Origin: an uncultured Chitinophagaceae bacterium
GTDB taxonomy: Bacteria; Bacteroidota; Bacteroidia; Chitinophagales; Chitinophagaceae
Direction of reading: 5' to 3'
Assembly (NCBI GenBank): GCA_936908745.1
Contig: CAKZFX010000016.1
Location: 124,001-188,000, forward strand
Length of the DNA stretch: 64,000 nt
Shown: piece after piece, positions 57,684 through 64,000 of the stretch
Numbering within the stretch: the stretch's first letter is position 1
Layout of the letters: each line of letters begins with the position of its first letter
Notes under the pieces: generated by a model
The model's database searches: none
What the model was told of the DNA's origin: nothing
What the model saw: the letters and a program-made list of their open reading frames with translations, nothing else
Program-made: the position numbers and the translations under genes

Positions 57684-59717
57684 ATGGGAAGAAAGAACGC
57701 AAAGAAAAAAAAGAACGAAAGAACAAGGGCCAAAGAGGCTTTTAATAAATTACTGAAAGGGACTTTAGAAATTACCCGTTCAGGGATGGGATTTGTGACT
57801 GTTGAAGGCATGGATACAGATATCCTTGTGCGGCCATCTGATTTTAATACAGCCATGCACGGTGATACCGTTCGTGTTGCCATCAAGCAGGAAGGCGGTG
57901 GAGGAAAACGTATGCAAGGTGTGGTCAAAGAAATCGTGCATCGCAAGCGTACCGAATTTATCGGCCGGTTGGAAATGAGTAAAGGCTTTGGCTTTTTTAT
58001 TGCCGAGATGGACAAGCCAATGCCGGATATTTTTATCCCGCTGGAAAACCTGAACAATGCCACCGATAAAGATCGGGTGGTGGTGCGGATCACTGAATGG
58101 GAGAAAGGCGGCAAGCGTCCGTTGGGCGAAGTGGTAAGTGTATTGGATGCAGAAAACAGCAACGATGCGGCAATGAAAGAAATTTTGCTGGAAAATGGTT
58201 TCCCGTTGCAATTTTCAGATGAAGCGTTGGAAGTGGCTGCAAGAATACCGGATGTGATCGATGCCGCAGAGATCAAAAAAAGAAAAGACATCCGTGATGT
58301 TTTCACTATCACTATTGACCCGGTAGATGCAAAAGACTTTGATGATGCCATTTCATTCCGTGTGTTGAAAAACGGTACTTATGAAATCGGCGTTCACATT
58401 GCCGATGTAAGCCATTACCTCGAACCGGAAACCGCATTGGACAAAGAAGCTTATGGCAAAGCAACATCTGTTTATTTGCCCGATCGTGTGAACCCGATGT
58501 TGCCGGAACATATTTCAAATGTGCTTTGTTCACTAAGGCCAAAAGAAGATAAGCTGACGTTCTCGGCTATCTTCCAGATCAACAGCAAGGCCGAAGTAAA
58601 ACAATACTGGCTGGGCAAAACAGTGATCCATTCTGATCACCGCTTTACTTATGAAGAAGTGCAGGATATTATTGAACAAAAAGCAGGTTTATATGCCGAA
58701 GAAGTATTACTGCTGAATGATATTGCACAAAAATTCAGGAAGAAACGGTTTAACAATGGTGCCATCAACTTCTCTTCACAGGAAGTACGGTTTAAGCTGG
58801 ATGAAAAAGGCGACCCGGTCGGCATCATGATCAAGGAAAGCAAAGAAGCCCACCAGTTGATCGAAGAATTTATGTTGCTGGCCAACCGTATCGTGGCGGA
58901 AAATATTTCCAAACTCAAGTTCAATAATAAACCGTTGCCGTTTCCTTATCGTACACACGATGAACCCGATGAGGAAAAGCTGGTGCCGTTTGCGGCTTTC
59001 GCCAAAAAATTCGGGCATAAATTCGATACTTCTTCGCCGGAAGCGATTGCGGTTTCGTTTAATCAGTTATTAAAAGATGTGAATGGCCGTCCTGAGCAAC
59101 ATGTACTGGAGCAATTAGGCATCCGCACGATGGCCAAGGCAAAATACACCACAGAAAATGTGGGCCATTATGGATTGGGCTTTGAACACTACTGTCACTT
59201 TACATCGCCGATCCGTCGTTACCCGGATATTTTAGTGCACCGCATTTTATTTGATGTGCTGAACAATAAAATTCATCCTGATAAAAAGCTCGAAGACCGT
59301 TGCAAACATTGCAGTGAAAGGGAGCGGGCAGCGATGGAATCTGAACGTTCGGCCAATAAATATAAGCAGGTACAATACATGCGCAACTATTTGGGCGAAG
59401 ACTTTGAAGGTGTGATCAGCGGTGTTGCTTCTTTTGGCTTCTGGGTAGAAACTGTGGAGCATAAATGTGAAGGATTGGTCAGTGTAAACAGCCTGCTGGA
59501 ATATGACGAATTTCGTCATGTGGAAACAGATTACTGTTTAGTAGGCCAGCGCAGCGGAAAAAAATTCCGTATGGGTGATAAAGTGAAGATCAAAGTAGTG
59601 GCTGCTAACCTTACGAAACGCCAGCTGGATTATGAGTGGGTAATGAGTGAAGAACCCGATACGGACAAAGCTGAACTTCAGAAAACTATTAAGGAAAAGC
59701 CGAAAAGAAAAAAATGA
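57684..59717 (+). CDS. rnr: Ribonuclease R
   Basis: 677 residues; processive 3'-5' exoribonuclease that degrades structured RNA and helps mRNA turnover. Cold-shock-type OB domains (about 25-180) lead to the catalytic RNB domain with IDPVDAKDFDDAISF (acidic active-site residues, about 210-224), then FTSPIRRYPDILVHRILFDV and a C-terminal S1 domain (EGVISGVASFGFWVETVEHK). It ends in a Lys/Arg-rich tail (KEKPKRKK). Start ATG 57684 is 9 bp after lpxK; a mobile-type element begins nine bases after its stop. Confidence 0.95.
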   Translation: MGRKNAKKKKNERTRAKEAFNKLLKGTLEITRSGMGFVTVEGMDTDILVRPSDFNTAMHGDTVRVAIKQEGGGGKRMQGVVKEIVHRKRTEFIGRLEMSKGFGFFIAEMDKPMPDIFIPLENLNNATDKDRVVVRITEWEKGGKRPLGEVVSVLDAENSNDAAMKEILLENGFPLQFSDEALEVAARIPDVIDAAEIKKRKDIRDVFTITIDPVDAKDFDDAISFRVLKNGTYEIGVHIADVSHYLEPETALDKEAYGKATSVYLPDRVNPMLPEHISNVLCSLRPKEDKLTFSAIFQINSKAEVKQYWLGKTVIHSDHRFTYEEVQDIIEQKAGLYAEEVLLLNDIAQKFRKKRFNNGAINFSSQEVRFKLDEKGDPVGIMIKESKEAHQLIEEFMLLANRIVAENISKLKFNNKPLPFPYRTHDEPDEEKLVPFAAFAKKFGHKFDTSSPEAIAVSFNQLLKDVNGRPEQHVLEQLGIRTMAKAKYTTENVGHYGLGFEHYCHFTSPIRRYPDILVHRILFDVLNNKIHPDKKLEDRCKHCSERERAAMESERSANKYKQVQYMRNYLGEDFEGVISGVASFGFWVETVEHKCEGLVSVNSLLEYDEFRHVETDYCLVGQRSGKKFRMGDKVKIKVVAANLTKRQLDYEWVMSEEPDTDKAELQKTIKEKPKRKK

Positions 59718-59725
59718 TTAATTTA

Positions 59726-60175
59726 ACCGCAAAGACACTAAGTTGATCGCAAAGAAAAGAAGAGAGCATGACAGAGAATGAGCTTTCAAAAATTGCTGTG
59801 GATTGCATGTTTAAGGTTCATAAAAATCTTGGCCCGGGATTATTGGAGAGTGCTTATGAAGAGTGTCTTTGTTATGAGTTGAACAAAACAGGCTTGTTGG
59901 TAAACCGTCAAAGGTCGCTCCCATTATTTTACGAAGAAATCAGGATGGAAATAGGATATAGGATTGATATCATGATTGAAGATAAATTACTGATTGAAGT
60001 AAAAGCTGTAGAATCGCTGTGTGATGTTCATAAGGCACAGGTTATAACCTATTTAAAACTAACAGGCTGTAAACTCGGCTTGCTGGTTAATTTTAATGTA
60101 GCATTGATCAAAGATGGAATTAAGCGCATTGTAAATAACTTATAATCTTTGCGTGAATCTTTGCTTCTTTGCGGT
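59726..60175. mobile_element. GxxExxY gene flanked by 30-bp inverted repeats
   Basis: The 30-bp ends 59726-59755 and 60146-60175 are inverted repeats: both begin ACCGCAAAGA and end CGCAAAGA (reading inward), 23 of 30 positions identical. Only the GxxExxY gene (59768-60145) lies between them. The unit occupies nearly the whole rnr-to-prenyl-synthase spacer. No target duplication is obvious. The end sequences match the arms of the solitary palindromes elsewhere in the window. Confidence 0.6.
59768..60145 (+). CDS. GxxExxY family protein (PD-(D/E)XK nuclease-like)
   Basis: 125 residues. The name-giving motif is GPGLLESAYEECL (about 19-31, G-x-x-E-x-x-Y). The family's PD-(D/E)XK-like fold is seen in EIGYRIDIMIEDKLLIEVKA: Asp of RIDIM, Glu and Lys of LLIEVKA. 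Final strand QVITYLKLTGCKLGLLVNFN and KDGIKRIVNNL. Such proteins are very common in Bacteroidota and are annotated as nuclease-like or NADH:ubiquinone-related without proof; activity unknown. Its start lies 12 bp inside the left inverted repeat end and its stop touches the right one, so gene and repeats are one unit. Confidence 0.85.
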   Translation: MTENELSKIAVDCMFKVHKNLGPGLLESAYEECLCYELNKTGLLVNRQRSLPLFYEEIRMEIGYRIDIMIEDKLLIEVKAVESLCDVHKAQVITYLKLTGCKLGLLVNFNVALIKDGIKRIVNNL

Positions 60176-60186
60176 GAAAAATCTTT

Positions 60187-61152
60187 ATGCAATCATTCGA
60201 ACTGCTATCCAAAAAATTTGGCCTTCATTTTGAGCAACCGCATTTTCCTGCGGAGCCGTCGACGCTGTATGCGCCGAACGATTATTTTTTGAATATGGGT
60301 GGCAAACGCATCCGCCCGGTGCTTTGCCTGATGGGCAATGAACTCTTTGATGAGATCACGCCTTCGGCATGGCAGGTAGCTACGGCCATAGAACTGTTTC
60401 ACAACTTCACACTGATCCACGACGACATTATGGACAATGCGCCGCTGCGCAGGGGCATGGAAACCATACATGCCAGGTACGGTTCAAACACAGCCATTCT
60501 TGCCGGTGATGTGATGCTGATCCGTTCTTACGACTACCTCAATAAAGTGGATCCCGCTTTTATACATCCAATTCTTGATCTGTTTAACAAAACAGCAAGG
60601 GAAGTATGCGAAGGCCAGCAATATGATATTGATTTTGAAAAGCAGGAAAATGTAACGCTGGACCAATACCTGCGGATGATAGAATTGAAAACATCGGTAT
60701 TGTTAGCTGCCAGTTTAAAAATGGGTTCGATTCTCGGCGGGGCTGGAGAACGGAATCAAAACCTGCTCTACGAGTTTGGTAAAAAATTAGGCATCGCCTT
60801 CCAGGTGCAGGATGATTATTTAGATGCGTTTGGTAATCCTGAAAAATTTGGTAAACAGGTCGGGGGTGATATTGTGGCCAATAAAAAAACCTTCCTCCTG
60901 ATCCATGCGCTGGAAACCTGCAGCCCGCAACAAAAAGAAAAATTGCAACAACTATTACAAGGTAAGGACGAAAATAAAGTGGAACAAACCTTACAACTCT
61001 TCCGTGAATGCGGTGTGGATGAATGGGCTTTGCACTTAAAAGATAAATTCTTCAATGAAGCGATGGCACATCTCGAAGACATTGCGGTGCTCTCCAAACG
61101 AAAACAGCCCCTTGCGGAGCTGTCAAAATTCCTGATACAAAGAGACCATTAA
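60187..61152 (+). CDS. Polyprenyl synthetase family protein
   Basis: 321 residues; trans-prenyl diphosphate synthase that elongates allylic diphosphates with isopentenyl diphosphate, probably for the menaquinone side chain. First aspartate-rich motif LIHDDIMDNAPLRRGM (Asp79-Asp80 to Asp83) and second QVQDDYLDAFG (Asp209-Asp213) are intact, as is GGKRIRPVLCLMG. Chain length cannot be read; the residues before the first motif suggest a medium to long chain (IspB-like). It starts 12 bp after the mobile unit and overlaps the convergent membrane-protein gene by four bases. Confidence 0.93.
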   Translation: MQSFELLSKKFGLHFEQPHFPAEPSTLYAPNDYFLNMGGKRIRPVLCLMGNELFDEITPSAWQVATAIELFHNFTLIHDDIMDNAPLRRGMETIHARYGSNTAILAGDVMLIRSYDYLNKVDPAFIHPILDLFNKTAREVCEGQQYDIDFEKQENVTLDQYLRMIELKTSVLLAASLKMGSILGGAGERNQNLLYEFGKKLGIAFQVQDDYLDAFGNPEKFGKQVGGDIVANKKTFLLIHALETCSPQQKEKLQQLLQGKDENKVEQTLQLFRECGVDEWALHLKDKFFNEAMAHLEDIAVLSKRKQPLAELSKFLIQRDH

Positions 61153-61514
61153 ACATAGGTTGTTGTAATATCAAAACCATGTGCGATACACATCCCGATA
61201 ATTACTAAGTCGATCAGCAGGCTGAAAAAGAAAACCGGAATCGTGATCTTCGTTGGCAGCGCTGCAAGGTTGGTCACCAATGTCATACCCATAGCCGCGA
61301 TGGCAAAAGGCCAGAAGATGAAATTATTGCCGGACAGCAGCACCGCCGCAATAGTGATAATGGTGAAAACGCAACCATGACCTACCACACCGATGGCCAG
61401 CCATAAAAAACGGCTTTGTTCCTGTTGGTCGCACCAGTTAATAAATTTTTTCCAGGGATTGACAGTGGCGGCTTGTTTATAAGCAGGAGTATAAGATTGT
61501 TGAAGCGTATTCAT
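61149..61514 (-). CDS. Small three-helix membrane protein
   Basis: 121 residues from ATG 61514 (MNTLQQSYTPAYKQAATVNP); an upstream Met at 61535 adds 7 residues. Three hydrophobic helices: FLWLAIGVVGHGCVFTIITI, FWPFAIAAMGMTLVTNLAAL and IPVFFFSLLIDLVIIGMCIA. N terminus polar with WKKFINWCDQQEQSR. No family recognised; similar proteins occur as hypothetical proteins in Bacteroidota. Convergent, four-base overlap with the prenyl synthase gene. Confidence 0.7.
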   Translation of the reverse strand: MNTLQQSYTPAYKQAATVNPWKKFINWCDQQEQSRFLWLAIGVVGHGCVFTIITIAAVLLSGNNFIFWPFAIAAMGMTLVTNLAALPTKITIPVFFFSLLIDLVIIGMCIAHGFDITTTYV

Positions 61515-61686
61515 ATAGTTTGATTTATAAGGCAAAAGTGGACCATTGCCGGCTTTGGCGGCATGACGCCCGTTTGCCTACAGACTGATTTTAATCAATG
61601 ACCATACCGGGCTTAAAAAAGTGGGGAATAAAATCGGTTGGCATTCAATTTTTTGCCTATTTTGAACGACAAAAACCAACTAACTG

Positions 61687-63333
61687 ATGGCAAATCAACT
61701 GTTCAGGAAAAAATCAATTCCTCATATTTTAAAGGAAGCCGAAGCCGGTTTGGGTGACGGGCATTCCATCGGGTTGAAAAAAGTGCTGGGAGTTCGCGAC
61801 CTTACTTTTTTTGGTGTGGCCGCGGTGATCGGTGCCGGTATCTTTAGCGGTATTGGTTCGGCCGCTTCCAATGGAGGCCCCGGCGTTATTTTCCTTTATA
61901 TATTCACAGCCGTTGCCTGTGGTTTTGCGGCTTTGTGTTATGCTGAATTTGCTTCTACCGTTCCGGTTTCGGGAAGCGCTTATACCTATTCTTATGTAGC
62001 TTTCGGTGAAATTTTTGCGTGGATCATTGGTTGGGATCTCTTGATGGAATATGCGATTGGTAATATTGCCGTTGCTATTTCATGGAGTGATTATTTTACC
62101 CGGCTGCTGACTTCGGCGGGTATGCATATTCCTGACTGGATGACGATGGATTACATGACGGCGAAAGCAGGCGCAACAGCCGAAGCTGTTTCTGCATGGA
62201 CCAATGCTCCGCAAATAGGCGGTCTTCGCCTGATCATGGACATTCCTGCATTGTGTATTGTATTACTCATTACGTATATCGTTTTCCGTGGTATCAGGGA
62301 ATCACGTTCAGCAAGTAACCTGATGGTAATTATTAAGCTGGCCGTTATCTTCCTGGTCATTGTTTTAGGTGCCTTTTATGTGAATGCCGACAACTGGTCT
62401 CCGTTTACACCGGAAGGTTTTGGCGGTATTATGAAAGGTGTGTCAGCTGTATTCTTTGCCTATATCGGTTTTGATGCGATTTCTACAACTGCTGAAGAAT
62501 GTAAAAACCCACAGCGTGACCTTCCAAAAGGTATGATCAATTCGCTGATTATTTGCACCGTGGTTTATGTGTTGCTGGCGTTAGTGCTGACAGGTATGGT
62601 TAACTATAAAACATTGAACGTAGGCGATCCGCTGGCGATGGTATTTGATGCGCATGGTTTGAAATTTATTTCCGGTGTGGTGGCAGTGAGTGCGATCATC
62701 GCAACGGCAAGTGTATTACTCGTATTCCAGATGGGGCAACCTCGTATCTGGATGAGCATGAGCCGTGATGGTTTATTGCCAAAAATTTTCTCCCGCATAC
62801 ATCCTAAATACGGTACGCCTTCTTTCTCTACCATCCTCACTGGTATCGTGGTGGCTGTGCCAGCCTTGTTCTTAAACCTTGGCGAAGTGCTTTCACTGAC
62901 AAGTATTGGAACACTGTTTGCGTTTGTGCTGGTATGCGGTGGCGTATTGGCATTGCAAATGCAAAAGGACAGGCCTGAAAGCAAATTCAAAGTGCCGTAT
63001 ATCAATGCGCAGTTTATTTACCCGGTGTTGCTGCTGGTTGGTATCGTTATTGTGCAAACACAGGTGCCTTCGCATTTTGCCAGCGATATCTGGACAAAAG
63101 ATACATGGCCGATGGCGATATTCTGGCTGATCACGATTGTATTAGCTGTACTGGCTTATATCCATCGTTTTTCATTGATCCCTGTATTGGGTATGGTAAG
63201 CTGTTTTTACCTGATGGCGCAGGAGACGCATAAAGTATGGATGCGTTTTATGATCTGGCTGGCCCTCGGTTTGGTGGTTTATTTCCTATATAGCTATACG
63301 CACAGTAAACTGGCGAAGAAGAGCACAGAATAA
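61687..63333 (+). CDS. APC family amino acid permease (cationic amino acid transporter type)
   Basis: 548 residues, about 14 hydrophobic helices; APC superfamily transporter. The unwound helix 1 motif FGVAAVIGAGIFSGIGSAAS, GFAALCYAEFASTVPVSGSAYTYS and helix 6 SAVFFAYIGFDAISTTAEEC (substrate and Na+/proton sites) are clear; these match cationic amino acid transporter proteins of Bacteroidota. C-terminal part with GMVSCFYLMAQETHKVWMRF. Longer than the 12-helix APC members by two C-terminal helices. Substrate likely Arg/Lys or a broad set, but unproven. Monocistronic; a hairpin terminator follows. Confidence 0.93.
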   Translation: MANQLFRKKSIPHILKEAEAGLGDGHSIGLKKVLGVRDLTFFGVAAVIGAGIFSGIGSAASNGGPGVIFLYIFTAVACGFAALCYAEFASTVPVSGSAYTYSYVAFGEIFAWIIGWDLLMEYAIGNIAVAISWSDYFTRLLTSAGMHIPDWMTMDYMTAKAGATAEAVSAWTNAPQIGGLRLIMDIPALCIVLLITYIVFRGIRESRSASNLMVIIKLAVIFLVIVLGAFYVNADNWSPFTPEGFGGIMKGVSAVFFAYIGFDAISTTAEECKNPQRDLPKGMINSLIICTVVYVLLALVLTGMVNYKTLNVGDPLAMVFDAHGLKFISGVVAVSAIIATASVLLVFQMGQPRIWMSMSRDGLLPKIFSRIHPKYGTPSFSTILTGIVVAVPALFLNLGEVLSLTSIGTLFAFVLVCGGVLALQMQKDRPESKFKVPYINAQFIYPVLLLVGIVIVQTQVPSHFASDIWTKDTWPMAIFWLITIVLAVLAYIHRFSLIPVLGMVSCFYLMAQETHKVWMRFMIWLALGLVVYFLYSYTHSKLAKKSTE

Positions 63334-63352
63334 TCACTCCTTATAATTATTG

Positions 63353-63360
63353 TAACTTTG
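63353..63360 (+). promoter_or_regulatory. -7 promoter box of the DUF2027 gene
   Basis: Perfect TAACTTTG directly adjoining the left arm of the following hairpin, 43 bp before the ATG. Confidence 0.5.
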
Positions 63361-63404
63361 CCCCGGCTTTTCTGCTGATTTAAACAGGAAGCCGGGGTTT
63401 TATA
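63361..63404 (+). terminator. Permease terminator overlapping the next gene's leader
   Basis: CCCCGGCTT/AAGCCGGGG (361-369 with 389-397) with an inner TCTG...CAGG pairing and TTTTAT. The downstream ATG starts within the tail, so the hairpin doubles as the 5' leader of the DUF2027 gene. Confidence 0.85.
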
Positions 63405-64000
63405 TGAAATACCAGGTAGGTGATATTGTGTTGATCCAGCATTCCAACGAGGAAGGACAGGTGGTGGACATCATCAATGACAAAATGCTGATGGTGGATG
63501 TGAAAGGAGTGAAATTTCCTGTTTACATGGACCAGGTTGATTTCCCTTATTTCAAACGATTTACGGAAAAAAAGATCGTTCCCGATAAAAAGAAAGATAA
63601 AATCTACATTGATGACCTGCGCAAAGAAAAAGTGCAGCCGAAAGAGCGTGTTGTGGATGGCGTGTGGCTTACTTTCTTGCCCGTGATGGACACAGATGAA
63701 TTTGGCGACGAAGTGGTGGAAGAACTGAAACTGCATTTGGTAAACAGGACAGAAACGCCTTACCAGTTTACCTACAAACTGAATTTCTTTGGTAAAACAG
63801 ACCTGGAATTAAAAAACCAGATACGTGCGTTTGAGGATTTCTATTTACAGGATATCCCTTTTTCTGATCTCAATGATAATCCAAGTTTTGATTTTGATTT
63901 TTCTTTATTGAAACCCGAAAAGAACAAGGCCGAACATTTTGAAGCATCACTGCGGTTGAAGCCCAAACAACTCTTTGCCAAGATAGAAGAGCTGCGCAAA
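63404..64000 (+). CDS. DUF2027 (Smr-domain type) protein, 3'-truncated by window edge
   Basis: The first 199 residues of a protein that runs off the window. It begins MKYQVGDIVLIQHSNEEGQV, a Tudor/SH3-like N-terminal module, then DGVWLTFLPVMDTDEFGDEV and a beta-rich body (LHLVNRTETPYQFTYKLNFF) as in DUF2027 proteins, which carry a C-terminal Smr/MutS2-like domain. The Smr domain is outside the window and is not seen. The role in the family is unknown; possible nucleic-acid association. Start ATG 63404 overlaps the preceding terminator tail. Confidence 0.82.
   Translation, partial: MKYQVGDIVLIQHSNEEGQVVDIINDKMLMVDVKGVKFPVYMDQVDFPYFKRFTEKKIVPDKKKDKIYIDDLRKEKVQPKERVVDGVWLTFLPVMDTDEFGDEVVEELKLHLVNRTETPYQFTYKLNFFGKTDLELKNQIRAFEDFYLQDIPFSDLNDNPSFDFDFSLLKPEKNKAEHFEASLRLKPKQLFAKIEELRK

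Noticed and set aside
1..64000. tRNA, rRNA or other structural RNA genes
   Set aside because: No cloverleaf with a GGTTCGA-type T loop or other conserved RNA core was seen on reading the spacers; absence is by eye only.

Overview
The window looks like chromosomal DNA of a Bacteroidota bacterium, most probably of the Chitinophagaceae or a close relative. Pointers are: promoters of the TAnnTTTG type instead of a classical -10 box; start codons mostly without Shine-Dalgarno sequences; a short (285-residue) primary sigma factor; a huge secreted protease with a type IX secretion (T9SS) C-terminal sorting domain; and several families that are largely Bacteroidota-specific (DUF5686, DUF4403, DUF3822, DUF2027, DUF5117/DUF4953 metalloproteases). 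No tRNA, rRNA, CRISPR array, prophage or classical transposase was seen.

Layout. 0-7.2 kb: TPR protein fragment, argS, GtrA and DUF4403 proteins, then a minus-strand group GNAT-AraC-VOC and a YdeI/OmpD-type protein. 7.5-16.8 kb: a 2044-residue M36 metalloprotease, a secreted coiled-coil protein and dnaK. 16.9-20.4 kb: an AT-rich minus-strand island of small secreted or membrane proteins, one of them frameshifted, with a duplicated promoter-like segment and a transglutaminase-like protein. 20.4-34.3 kb: accessory genes (DUF2200, a ParE-type toxin-antitoxin pair, hydrolase, AraC/SDR pair, DUF5686, a repeat-tailed surface protein, lipoproteins). 34.5-36.6 kb: two tandem paralogous secreted proteins. 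36.8-45 kb: thrS, infC, rpmI, rplT and speA, with a lipoprotein and a large metalloprotease inserted between infC and rpmI. 45-53.7 kb: small secreted proteins, Hsp20, bacilliredoxin, lgt, rpoD, trxB-folB, DinB-like and MATE genes. 54-61 kb: a compact plus-strand run DUF3822-rsmD-bioD-5-FCL-lpxK-rnr-(GxxExxY)-polyprenyl synthase. 61-64 kb: membrane protein, amino acid permease and the start of a DUF2027/Smr-type protein.

The most unusual feature is the spacer DNA. At least ten intergenic stretches carry degenerate arrays with an exact 7-bp period: a fixed 3-5-base core (AGTC/GACT, CAAT, CCATT/AATGG, AACT, ACTT) followed by variable bases. Some run into stop codons and one ends at the rplT start codon. 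A second family consists of imperfect palindromes with ACCGCAGAG/CTCTGTGGT-type arms. One full-size member, between rnr and the prenyl synthase gene, carries a GxxExxY (PD-(D/E)XK-like) gene exactly between 30-bp inverted repeats. This suggests that the solo palindromes are non-autonomous relatives of a nuclease-encoding mobile element. A third family is the 14-bp hairpin CTGCCGACAGGCAG.

Housekeeping genes are assigned with high confidence. Functions of most secreted and small proteins are unknown and are described only by what is visible. All domain calls are from reading the translated sequence; no database search was run.
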